From Amycolatopsis nalaikhensis (GTDB lineage: Bacteria > Actinomycetota > Actinomycetes > Mycobacteriales > Pseudonocardiaceae), in NCBI RefSeq assembly GCF_030264295.1, contig NZ_CP127173.1, positions 6,889,501 through 6,953,500 of the forward strand: a stretch of 64,000 bases of DNA. Direction: 5' to 3'. The translations under genes were made by a program, and so were the position numbers. How positions within the stretch are numbered: the first letter of the stretch is position 1; each line of letters begins with the position of its first letter. Under the pieces are notes generated by a model, which worked only from the letters and a program-made list of their open reading frames with translations, made no database searches and was not told the DNA's origin. Of this stretch, positions 16,189 through 23,694 are shown piece by piece.

Positions 16189-17550
16189 CTACGCGCCTCC
16201 GGCATCCTTCAGCGGGAGGGTGATGGTGAACGTGCTGCCGCCGTCCGGTTCTGAAGCCGCGGTGACCGTGCCGCCGTGGGCGGTGACGAGTTCCCGGACC
16301 ACGGCGAGGCCGATGCCCGCACCGGGGACCGGGGCGCCGGACCGGCCGCGCCACCGCCGCTCGAACACGTGCGGCAGCTCGTCGGCGGGGATCCCCGGTC
16401 CGGTGTCGGCGACTTCGATGGTCGCGGCGCCGCCGGCGGAGCGGGTCCGGATGGTGACGCTGTCGCCGGGCCGGGCGTAGCGGGCGGTGTTGCCGAGCAG
16501 GTTCCCGACGGCTTGGTGCAGCCGATCGGGATCGGCGTGTACCGGGATGTGCTCGGTGAGTTCGGAGTGGACGTCGATGCCGGCCGCGCGCAGCCGGGCG
16601 CTGTGGGCCGTCACCACTTCGCCGATCAACGCGGCGAGGTCGAAGTCGGTGAGGCGCAGGGAGACGGCGGCGTTTTCCGCGGCGGTCAGGTCGGCGAGGT
16701 CCTGCACGACCCGGCCGAGCCGTAACGCCTGGTCGTGCAGGCTGGTCAGCCGTTCGACGTCGGGCGGTTCGAGTCCGTCGCGCAGTTCCTCGAGTCCGGC
16801 CTGCAGCGTGGCCAACGGGGTCCGGAGTTCATGCGCGACGTCGGCGGTGAGGTTCCGCCGCGCGCGGTCGGCCCGGGTGACCTGGTCGGCCATGTGGTCG
16901 AAGGCGTCCGCCAGCTCGCCGAGTTCACCGGGAGCCCGGAGCAGGGCTCGGGCCGAGCGGTCACCGGCGGCGATGTCCTTCGCCGTGGCAGTGAGCCGGA
17001 CCAGTGGATCGGCGATGCGCCGGCTGACGAACCAGCTCGCGGTCACCGCGAGCAGCAGCGCCACCGCGGCCGCGAGGGCGATCCAGCCCCACGCGACGTC
17101 CTTGGCCGCGGATGCAGTGGACGTGCCGAACGCGAGCTGGACCGCCCCGACGGTTACGCCGCTCACCACGACGGGAGCATCGACACGGCCACCGCCGAGC
17201 GCACCGGCCATCGGGGTGCTCATCCCGGGCATGCCGTGCCCCCGTCCGGTGACGGGTGAACCGTCGACGTCCCGGACGACGAGCCGGGCTCCTGCGCCGG
17301 TGGCGATCGCGACTGCGGCGTCCGGTCGGGCCCCGGTCCAGCTGCCCGCCGCGGCGTACGCCGCGCCTGCAGCGGTGGCCACCTGTTCCGCGGTCTGCTG
17401 CCGCTCGGCGTGTTCCGCGGCGGCCAGGCCCCGGTCGGTACCCAGCAGCGCCGCCGCCGCGAGCACCAGCACCGACGACAGCGCCACCAGCACGAACGCC
17501 AGCAGTAGCCGCCAGGCCAGCGGTCCCCATCGCGGGCGGTCAGTGGTCAC
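16189..17550 (-). CDS. Two-component sensor histidine kinase
   Basis: 453 residues. TM1 about 12-36, an extracytoplasmic sensor of about 100 residues containing a Met/His-rich bit (GHGMPGMSTPM), TM2 about 153-172, HAMP, then DHp with phospho-acceptor H240 in DVAHELRTPLATLQAGLEEL and an HATPase_c domain (N box GNLLGNTARYA, G1 DTGPGIPADELPHVF, G2 GAGIGLAVV). Starts GTG inside the stop region of the regulator gene (11-base overlap). The Met/His cluster might bind metal, but that is a guess. The next gene upstream, running the other way, is a DUF2202 protein. Confidence 0.88.
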   Translation of the reverse strand: MTTDRPRWGPLAWRLLLAFVLVALSSVLVLAAAALLGTDRGLAAAEHAERQQTAEQVATAAGAAYAAAGSWTGARPDAAVAIATGAGARLVVRDVDGSPVTGRGHGMPGMSTPMAGALGGGRVDAPVVVSGVTVGAVQLAFGTSTASAAKDVAWGWIALAAAVALLLAVTASWFVSRRIADPLVRLTATAKDIAAGDRSARALLRAPGELGELADAFDHMADQVTRADRARRNLTADVAHELRTPLATLQAGLEELRDGLEPPDVERLTSLHDQALRLGRVVQDLADLTAAENAAVSLRLTDFDLAALIGEVVTAHSARLRAAGIDVHSELTEHIPVHADPDRLHQAVGNLLGNTARYARPGDSVTIRTRSAGGAATIEVADTGPGIPADELPHVFERRWRGRSGAPVPGAGIGLAVVRELVTAHGGTVTAASEPDGGSTFTITLPLKDAGGA

Positions 17551-18230
17551 GGGGCAACCCCAGCCGGTAGCCGACGCCGAGCACGGTCTGCACCACGTCC
17601 GCGCCCGTGGGGCCGAGCTTGCGGCGCAGGTTCTTCACGTGGGAGTCGATGGTGCGTTCGTAGCCTTCGAACTCGTAGCCGCGGACCCGGTTGATCAGCT
17701 CGTAGCGCGAGTACACCCGCCCGGGCACGGCCGCCAGCGTGACCAGCAGGCCCCACTCGGTGGGGGTGAGCTCCAGCAGTTCGCCCTGCCAGTGAACCTC
17801 GTGCCGTGACTCGTCCAGGCGCAGTTGGCCGTCCCCGTACGACGCCGTCGCCGGGTCGGGGGAGCCGGTCACGCGGTTCAGCACGGCCTGCACCCGCAAC
17901 ACCACCTCGGTCGGGCTGAACGGCTTGGTCACGTAATCGTCCGCGCCGAGCTTCGAGCCCGTGGATCCGGTCGTCGACGGACCCGCGGGCGGTCAGCACG
18001 ACGACCGGCACCCCGCCGTCGCGGTGGGCTGCGCGCAGCACCTCCAAGCCGTCGATGTCCGGCAACCCGAGGTCGAGCACGACGATCCCGACGGCGTGGG
18101 CGGTGAGCATCGTGAGCGCCTGGGCGCCCGAACCGGTGGTCACCACGGCGAAGCCGGCGCGTTCGAGGTACCGGCGCAGCAGTTCCCGGATCTCCTTCTC
18201 GTCCTCGACGACCAGCACGGTGGCACTCAC
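17540..18230 (-). pseudogene. OmpR-type response regulator, one-base frameshift
   Basis: Receiver domain: TVLVVEDEKEIRELLRRYLE, GIVVLDLGLPDIDGLEVLR (phospho-acceptor D53), VPVVVLTARGSVDDRIHGLE. An extra base in GAAGCTC (comp 17948-17954; GAGCTC expected for LELGADDY) throws out the frame. The next frame continues VTKPFSPTEVVLRVQAVLNR and a complete winged-helix output domain (WGLLVTLAAVPGRVYSRYEL, YERTIDSHVKNLRRKLG, VLGVGYRLG). With the base removed it is a full 229-residue regulator paired with the downstream kinase. A dead regulator with an intact kinase would be odd, so sequence error is plausible. Confidence 0.85.
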
Positions 18231-18381
18231 ACCGGCAGGTCTACCCGGTGCGGTGCCGGCGGATCGAGAGTCCAAGGTCCCCGGTGCCGGTCTCCACGCC
18301 ATCTCCACACCGACCACACGGGACCTCGCCGCGAGGGACGCACCCTGAAGGTGTCAGAGGAAATCCGGAGAAGGAGGAGTC

Positions 18382-19017
18382 ATGAGGACCCGCACACTGA
18401 TCACCACGATCGCCGCGGGCGGCATCCTGAGCGTGGGTGCGCTCGTCGCGATCCCCGCGTTCGCCGGTGGCCCGCCGACCGGGACCGGTCCGGGGCGTGA
18501 CGCCGGTTCGGGCGTCATGGTCCAGGGCGGGATGAACCGCGACGGGAGCTGCCTCACCGGCGTCGCCGACCCGAGTGGCTCGCTCAGCGAGGCGCAGCGC
18601 ACGACGCTGGCGGCCAACGCCGAAGAGGAGAAGCTCGCGCACGACCTCTACACCGATTTCGCCGGCCGCTACGACGCCGTGGTCTTCGACCGGATCGCCA
18701 GGGCGGAGACGGCTCACCTGGACGCCGTGCGGACCCTGATGGCCCGCTACGGGGTCACCGATCCCACCGCGGGCCAGGCGCAGGGCCACTTCACCACTCC
18801 GGCCGTGCAGACGACCTACGACAAGCTGCTGGCCCAGGGGGCGAGCGGTCAGGCCGCGGCGCTCGAGGTGGGGCGGACGGTGGAGACGACGGACATCGCC
18901 GACCTGCGGAAGGCCCTCGACGGAGCCACCGCGCCCGACGTCCAGCGGATCTACCAGCACCTGTTGACCGCGTCGCAGCACCACCTGACGGCGTTCGAGA
19001 ACTGGCTCGCGCGATGA
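18382..19017 (+). CDS. Exported DUF2202 (ferritin-like) protein
   Basis: 211 residues, ATG after AAGGAGGAG. Signal peptide residues 1-28 (TLITTIAAGGILSVGALVAI, cleavage near AFA-G). The DUF2202 domain follows: EEEKLAHDLYTDFAGRYDAV, FDRIARAETAHLDAVRTLMA (E-x-x-H), DLRKALDGATAPDVQRIYQH, LLTASQHHLTAFENWLAR. The paired E-x-x-H motifs resemble a ferritin-type metal site. Function unknown. Divergent from the two-component genes, with about 150 bases between, so it may be their target. Confidence 0.85.
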   Translation: MRTRTLITTIAAGGILSVGALVAIPAFAGGPPTGTGPGRDAGSGVMVQGGMNRDGSCLTGVADPSGSLSEAQRTTLAANAEEEKLAHDLYTDFAGRYDAVVFDRIARAETAHLDAVRTLMARYGVTDPTAGQAQGHFTTPAVQTTYDKLLAQGASGQAAALEVGRTVETTDIADLRKALDGATAPDVQRIYQHLLTASQHHLTAFENWLAR

Positions 19018-19062
19018 GTGCGACACGGGCGCCGAGATCTCCCGGGGTCTCGGCACCCGCGC

Positions 19063-19422
19063 TCACCCGGGCAACTCGTCGCGTTCCCGAGCGAACTCCT
19101 GGAAGGCGGCGAAGGCGCGGGGGCCGTAGACGGTGGCCGGGCCGCCGTTCATCATGATCGCGACGCCGATGGCCTCCGCTCCCTCCTCGAGCGTCGCGCC
19201 CTTGCGGACCGCGCCGCGGGCGTGGGCGGCGATGCAGCCGTCGCACTCCTTGCTCACCGAGATGGCCAGCGCGATGAGTTCCTTGGTCTTCGCGTCCACG
19301 GCACCCGCCGCGAGCGCGGCTTCGTGCAGCTGCGCGAACCCCTGGTAGACCGTGGGAATCGCCTTGCGCAGGTCCCGCGCAGGTTCCCGCAATTCGTCCC
19401 GGACCGTCTTGCCGTATCCCAT
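19063..19422 (-). CDS. AhpD-like / carboxymuconolactone decarboxylase family protein
   Basis: 119 residues. The CMD core reads KTKELIALAISVSKECDGCI with a C60-x-x-C63 redox pair and H67 in AAHARGAVRKGATLEEGAEA, as in AhpD-type peroxidase partners. GVAIMMNGGPATVYGPRAFA completes the helical bundle. Likely a small cytoplasmic thiol-dependent peroxidase or reductase; no AhpC next to it. The ATG has GGGAAGGGATC ahead. A DosR-like site lies about 85 bases upstream. Confidence 0.85.
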   Translation of the reverse strand: MGYGKTVRDELREPARDLRKAIPTVYQGFAQLHEAALAAGAVDAKTKELIALAISVSKECDGCIAAHARGAVRKGATLEEGAEAIGVAIMMNGGPATVYGPRAFAAFQEFARERDELPG

Positions 19423-19505
19423 GGCTGATCCCTTCCCGCACCGGACTCGGCAGCCAGTGTGCGCCGAACGCGCGGGAACCGGGGAGCCGATCGTCCCGCC
19501 TCGGC

Positions 19506-19519
19506 GGTACTTTCGGCCC
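19506..19519. promoter_or_regulatory. DosR-like box
   Basis: GGTACTTTCGGCCC lies in the gap between the AhpD-like gene (leftward, start 19422) and the 3' end of the sulfur dioxygenase gene. It matches GGGACTTTCGGCCC at 12 of 14 positions. Confidence 0.4.
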
Positions 19520-19529
19520 CTCCCGGTGC

Positions 19530-20929
19530 TCAGGCGTCCGCGCCGGTGAAGGCGAGTTCCCAGGCGCTGTAGCCGCCGGTCAGGTCGGACACGTCAGCCC
19601 AGCCATTGCGGCGCAGCAGGCTGGCTGCGATCGAGGACCGGACGCCGCCGGCGCAGTACACGACCACCGGCGCGCCGGACGGGACGTCGGCCAGCCGGTT
19701 CGGCAGTTCGGCGAGCGGGATGTGCAGGGACCCGTCGATGGTGCCGCCGGCCAGTTCGCCGATGTTGCGCACGTCCAGGACCACCGGCCGCGCCGGACCC
19801 GCGAGTGCGGCGTGCAGTTCGGTCGCGGTGAGCCTGCTCGCGCGATCAACTTGACCCGGGATGTTCAGGAGTACGGACTCGGGTTCGGGCAGGTACCCGG
19901 CGACGGTGTCGAGCCCGATCCGCCCCAAGCGGGTGATGACCTCCTCCTCGGCACCGGGTGGGGCGATGACCAGGATGTCCTCACCGGGGCGCAGCACCAT
20001 GCCGGCGCGTTCGGCGAAGCGGCCGTCGGCCGGGACGTTGAGCGAGCCGCGCAGGTGCGCGGCCGCGAACTCCTGCGGCTCCCGCGTGTCAAGCACGACA
20101 GTGCCCGCGTCCCGCCGGGTCAGGAACTCCTCGACCGGGAGCGCTTTGAGGTGCGCGGGCACGTCGAGCAGATTGCGGTGCTTGCGGTTGAGCACGGCGT
20201 CGTGCCCGAAGTACCCGGGGGCCGAGGGCTGGCCTTCGGTGACGATGGCGACGAACTCGGCTTCGCTCATGGGCGCGCACGCGTAGTTGGTCAGCCGCTG
20301 CATGCCGATCGTGGACTGCCGCTCGGTGGACAGGTTCTTCCCGCAGGCCGATCCGGCGCCGTGGGCGGGGAACACGCGGACCTCGTCGGGCAGGGCCATC
20401 AGCTTGTGCTGCACGCTGTGGTGGAGTTCGCGGGCGGCTCGTCGGCCGAGGAGCCGAGCGAGGACAGCAGGTCCGGGCGGCCGACGTCGCCGATGAACAG
20501 CGCGTCGCCGGTCAGCACGCCGTACGGGACTTCGTCGTTGGCGTGTTCGTAGACCAGCACGCCGATCGATTCCGGGGTGTGGCCGGGGATTTCGAGGATC
20601 TCCAGGGTGACGTCACCGAGACTGATGCTGTCACCGTCGCCGAGCCGTTTGATGGGGAATTCGACGCCGGTGGCGCGGCGGCCGTGGCCGATCCAGGCGC
20701 CGGTGCGGGCGGCGATTTCCAGGTGCCCGGCGATGAAGTCGGCGTGGAAGTGGGTGTTGATCACGCCTTCGATGGTGAATCCGCGGGCGTCGGCGTCGTC
20801 GAGGTACTCGGTGACGTCCCGGCGGGGATCGACGACGACGGCGCGGCCGGTCTTCTCGTCGGCGATCAGGTACGAGGCTTGGGAGAGGCATTCGAGGTAG
20901 TGCTGGGCGAAGTACACGTTGTGCTCCAA
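19530..20929 (-). pseudogene. Metallo-beta-lactamase/rhodanese persulfide dioxygenase, one-base frameshift
   Basis: N-terminal MBL domain: ASYLIADEKTGRAVVVDPRR, INTHFHADFIAG (metal motif, with F in place of the final H of HxHxDH), PGHTPESIGVLVYE, LTGDALFIGDVGRPDLLSSL. One base is missing near 20438-20440 (GAGCCGCC for GAGCTCGCC). The next frame continues VQHKLMALPDEVRVFPAHGA (zinc ligand) and two rhodanese-like domains, the second with the active cysteine in VVVYCAGGVRSSIAASLLRR. ETHE1-type enzymes oxidise glutathione or mycothiol persulfide to sulfite. About 466 residues when repaired. It lies 7 bases downstream of the sulfide:quinone oxidoreductase gene on the same strand. Confidence 0.85.
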
Positions 20930-20935
20930 GGGGTT

Positions 20936-22141
20936 TCAGGCGAGGCCGGGCAGCATGGCGTGCCAGTAGAAGGCGGGCAGGCCGTAGCGCTTGAGCAGCC
21001 ACATGTCGCGGCGCTCCCGGGTGGTGTCGATGAAGGGGATCGTGGGCGCGGGTTCGAGGTCGTAGCCGAACTCGGCGAGCAGCATCTTGTCCCGGGCGGT
21101 GACCAGGGGGCAGGAGGTGTAGCCGTCGTAGCGGGCCGTCGGTTCCTGGCCGGTGAGTACTGCTTTCAGGTTCGCGACGATGACGGGTGCCTGTTTGCGG
21201 ATGGCGGCGCCGGTCTTCGACGTCGGCAGGTCGGCGACATCGCCGAGGGAGAACACCTCGGGGAACCGCTTGTGCCGCAGGGTGTACTGGTCGACGTCGA
21301 CGTAGCCGAACGGGTTCTCAGGGTTGGCCAGGGGACTCGCCTTGACGAAGGCGGGTGCGCTCTGCGGTGGCACCGCGTGCAGCAGGTCGAACGGCAGCGC
21401 CTCCTTGGTCCCGGTGGTGTGATCGACGATCCCCGCGGTGCGCGCGGCGCCGTCGACCTCGACGAGTTCGCTGGTCTTGCGGACTTCGATCCCGTACCGG
21501 GCCGCGACGCGTTCGAGCCGTTCGGCCCAGACCGGGACCTTGAACATGACCGGGCCCGGGAGCACCAGCACGATCCGGATGTCGTCCAGCACGCCCCGCC
21601 GCCGCCAGTGGTCGGCGGCCAGGTAGGCGATTTTCTGCGGGGCACCGGCGCACTTGATCGGCCCGGCGGGCTGGGTGAACACCGCCGTTCCGCGGCGGAG
21701 GCCGCGGATCAGCTCCCAGGTGCGGGGCGCGAGGTCCGCCCGGTAGTTCGAGCTCACCGGCGCCTCGGCCAGAGCTTCGGCGAGACCCGGGACGCCGCCG
21801 AAGTCCAGCTGCAGGCCCGGCGCGAGCACCAGGGTCTCGTAGTGCAGTCGCTGTCCGCTCGCTGTGGTGACGACCTTGGCCGTCGGGTCGATCGCCGTCG
21901 CGGCCTCGGCGATGTGCTCGACGCCCTTCGGGATGACCTTCGCCTCCGGGCGGCCGGTGCGCCGGACGTCGACCTGACCGCCGCCGACGAGCGTCCAGAG
22001 CGGTTGGTAGTAGTGCGTCACCGCGGGGTCGAGCACCGTGACGCCTTCGACGCCGCCGCGGCGCAGCCGGGCGGCGACGGTGATGCCGGCGGTGCCGCCG
22101 CCGACGATCAGAACACGGTGGGGGACGGGGGAACTGCCCAT
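20936..22141 (-). CDS. Sulfide:quinone oxidoreductase (type II-like)
   Basis: 401 residues. FAD-binding GxGxxG block near the start (HRVLIVGGGTAGITVAARLR). Two conserved redox cysteines, C164 in GPIKCAGAPQKIAYLAADHW and C344 in YTSCPLVTARDKMLLAEFGY, as in the mitochondrial SQOR/type II group, and EVFSLGDVADLPTSKTGAAI for the second FAD site. It oxidises H2S to a persulfide and passes electrons to quinone at the membrane face. The start is set at ATG comp 22139-22141. A CstR-type palindrome (22182-22197) lies 40 bases upstream, and the persulfide dioxygenase gene follows at once. Confidence 0.88.
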   Translation of the reverse strand: MGSSPVPHRVLIVGGGTAGITVAARLRRGGVEGVTVLDPAVTHYYQPLWTLVGGGQVDVRRTGRPEAKVIPKGVEHIAEAATAIDPTAKVVTTASGQRLHYETLVLAPGLQLDFGGVPGLAEALAEAPVSSNYRADLAPRTWELIRGLRRGTAVFTQPAGPIKCAGAPQKIAYLAADHWRRRGVLDDIRIVLVLPGPVMFKVPVWAERLERVAARYGIEVRKTSELVEVDGAARTAGIVDHTTGTKEALPFDLLHAVPPQSAPAFVKASPLANPENPFGYVDVDQYTLRHKRFPEVFSLGDVADLPTSKTGAAIRKQAPVIVANLKAVLTGQEPTARYDGYTSCPLVTARDKMLLAEFGYDLEPAPTIPFIDTTRERRDMWLLKRYGLPAFYWHAMLPGLA

Positions 22142-22181
22142 TCGAGGCTTCCTTCGCTGGTCGTCGACCCGAGTATTTAAG

Positions 22182-22197
22182 GTACCCCTGGGGGTAT
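22182..22197. promoter_or_regulatory. CstR/CsoR-type operator, sqr side
   Basis: GTACCCCTGGGGGTAT: a GC-rich palindrome with TA edges, 40 bases ahead of the leftward sulfide:quinone oxidoreductase gene. AT-rich flank GAGTATTTAAG may hold the promoter. Confidence 0.75.
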
Positions 22198-22304
22198 CTG
22201 CTCTCCACGGTAACCAGCCGGGGCGCATCGTGCAAGTTCCCTGCCAGGCAAGGGTCCTTGGTCTCGGAAGGTGGAGAGTGCCTGCTCTGAATGGTCGTCT
22301 CGGT

Positions 22305-22320
22305 ATACCCCCGGGGGTAC
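22305..22320. promoter_or_regulatory. CstR/CsoR-type operator, rhodanese side
   Basis: ATACCCCCGGGGGTAC, 70 bases ahead of the rightward rhodanese gene, followed by TTGGTACTGT (a possible -10 TACTGT). With 22182-22197 it brackets the divergent promoter region. Confidence 0.78.
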
Positions 22321-22390
22321 TTGGTACTGTCGCCTTCGTGGCCCGGCCGGGACCGTCCGGCCGGCGCGGCCCCTCGGAAAGGAAACCCAG

Positions 22391-22954
22391 GTGAGTTCTC
22401 TCGATGTCGCTTCCGCGCGTCATCTCATCGCGAACAACCCCGACACGCTCGTGGTCGACGTCCGCACCCCGGCCGAATTCGGCACCGCTCACATCCCCGA
22501 AGCGGTCAACCTGCCGCTCGACCAGGTCGACACCCACCTCCGCCGCATTGTCGACGACGCCGGCGGCCGGGTGATCCTGGTCTGCCAAGGCGGTTCGCGT
22601 GCCGAGCGCTGTCAGCGTGTGCTCGCCGCCGCCGGGCTGGCCGACACGACAGTGCTCGACGGCGGGATGAACGCGTGGGCCGCAGCGGGCGCTCCGATCG
22701 CCCGGGGCGTCCCGCGATGGTCCTTGGAGCGTCAGGTGCGGCTGGCGGCGGGCAGCATCGTCCTGCTGGCGGTCGTGGTCAGTCTGTGGTGGCTCCCGGC
22801 GCGCTTCTTGGCCGGGGTGATCGGCGCCGGGCTGGCGCTGGCCGCGGTCACCGACACCTGCGTCCTGGGCATGCTGCTGACGAAGCTGCCGTACAACCGG
22901 CGCGGCGGAACCGACATCGAGCACTCTCTCGCCCGGCTGTCGCGGCAGGGCTGA
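22391..22954 (+). CDS. Membrane-anchored rhodanese (rhodanese + DUF2892)
   Basis: 187 residues, GTG start after GGAAA. Rhodanese domain residues 1-105: TLVVDVRTPAEFGTAHIPEA, VILVCQGGSRAERCQRVLAA with active-site C65, and TVLDGGMNAWAAAGAPIARG. A DUF2892 membrane hairpin follows (about 117-165; LAAGSIVLLAVVVSLWWLPA and FLAGVIGAGLALAAVTDTCV, ending in a TD-C-LG block). Such proteins accept sulfane sulfur at the membrane, here probably persulfide from the divergently encoded sulfide:quinone oxidoreductase. CstR-type operator upstream. Confidence 0.88.
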   Translation: MSSLDVASARHLIANNPDTLVVDVRTPAEFGTAHIPEAVNLPLDQVDTHLRRIVDDAGGRVILVCQGGSRAERCQRVLAAAGLADTTVLDGGMNAWAAAGAPIARGVPRWSLERQVRLAAGSIVLLAVVVSLWWLPARFLAGVIGAGLALAAVTDTCVLGMLLTKLPYNRRGGTDIEHSLARLSRQG

Positions 22955-22995
22955 GCGAGGGCGGCGTGCCGGGAACAATCCCGGTGCGCCACCGG

Positions 22996-23018
22996 TTGAC
23001 AGATACGCCGGGGGGTAT
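22996..23018 (+). promoter_or_regulatory. Promoter -35 (TTGACA) with overlapping CstR-type operator
   Basis: TTGACA at 22996-23001 is followed directly by the palindrome ATACGCCGGGGGGTAT (23003-23018), so a bound repressor would cover the promoter spacer. The thioredoxin start is 18 bases further on. Confidence 0.65.
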
Positions 23019-23036
23019 GTGAGACGAGGAGGGCCC

Positions 23037-23396
23037 ATGGCCACTGTGGAACTGACCAAGACGAACTTCACCGAGATCGTGGACGGCCCGGGCACGGTCC
23101 TGGTCGACTTCTGGGCGTCGTGGTGCGGACCGTGCCGGATGTTCGCCCCCGTCTTCGAGCAGGCGGCGGCCCGGTATCCCGACATCACGTTCGGGAAGGT
23201 CGACACCGAGGCGCAGGTCGAGCTGGCGCAGGCGTTCGGCATCTCGTCGATCCCGACGTTGATGGCGGTGCGCGACGGCGTCGTCGTCTACTCGCAACCG
23301 GGCGCGCTGCCCGCGGCCGCCCTGGAGGAGCTGATCGGCAAGGTCCAGCAGCTCGACATGGCGCAGGTGCGTGCCGAAGCCCGGTCACGATCGTGA
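23037..23396 (+). CDS. Thioredoxin
   Basis: 119 residues. Thioredoxin fold with active site W29-C30-G-P-C33 in LVDFWASWCGPCRMFAPVFE, the conserved cis-proline in FGISSIPTLMAVRDGVVVYS, and a C-terminal extension QLDMAQVRAEARSRS. ATG follows GAGGAGGGCC. Its place between two CstR-type operators and next to the cstR gene suggests a role in reducing protein or low-molecular-weight persulfides and feeding reducing power to sulfurtransferases, rather than general redox housekeeping (inference). Confidence 0.92.
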   Translation: MATVELTKTNFTEIVDGPGTVLVDFWASWCGPCRMFAPVFEQAAARYPDITFGKVDTEAQVELAQAFGISSIPTLMAVRDGVVVYSQPGALPAAALEELIGKVQQLDMAQVRAEARSRS

Positions 23397-23400
23397 GCAC

Positions 23401-23416
23401 GTACCCTGGGGGGTAC
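23401..23416. promoter_or_regulatory. CstR-type operator ahead of its own gene
   Basis: GTACCCTGGGGGGTAC sits 14 bases before the GTG start of the repressor, immediately followed by the ribosome site GAGGAGG. It implies autoregulation by blocking initiation or elongation. Confidence 0.75.
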
Positions 23417-23430
23417 CAGAGGAGGTTGGC

Positions 23431-23694
23431 GTGGAGCTGAACGAAGACGTGGTCGCGGACGTGCGCAAGCGGCTGCGGCGGGCCCAGGGCCAGGTCGGTG
23501 GCCTGATCCAGATGATCGACGAAGGCCGTGAGTGCCGGGACGTCATCATCCAGCTCGCCGCGGTGTCCCGGGCGCTGGATCGGGCCGGGTTCCGGCTGAT
23601 CGCCAGCGGGCTGGAGCAGTGCGTGTCCGACGATTCGGAGAAGGGTGCCGCCGACCGTGAGCAGCTGGAGAAGCTCTTCCTGACCCTGGCCTAA
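23431..23694 (+). CDS. cstR: CstR-type persulfide-sensing repressor (CsoR/RcnR family)
   Basis: 87 residues, GTG after GAGGAGG. The all-helical CsoR/DUF156 fold reads VADVRKRLRRAQGQVGGLIQ, MIDEGRECRDVIIQLAAVSR and IASGLEQCVSD. Only the two cysteines C35 and C64 of the sensing site are kept. The histidine that completes the Cu(I) site in CsoR (four before the second Cys) is glycine, the hallmark of CstR, which reacts with persulfides and polysulfides rather than copper. The surrounding sulfur-oxidation genes fit. Seven matching palindromes in the window are its likely operators. Its 3' end overlaps the convergent PLP gene by 4 bases. Confidence 0.85.
   Translation: MELNEDVVADVRKRLRRAQGQVGGLIQMIDEGRECRDVIIQLAAVSRALDRAGFRLIASGLEQCVSDDSEKGAADREQLEKLFLTLA

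Noticed and set aside
20936..23242. A 768-residue reading of the sulfide:quinone oxidoreductase gene starting upstream of the operators
   Set aside because: The extra N-terminus runs across two operators and the divergent rhodanese and thioredoxin genes. The FAD motif begins at the ATG at 22141, which fits the family.
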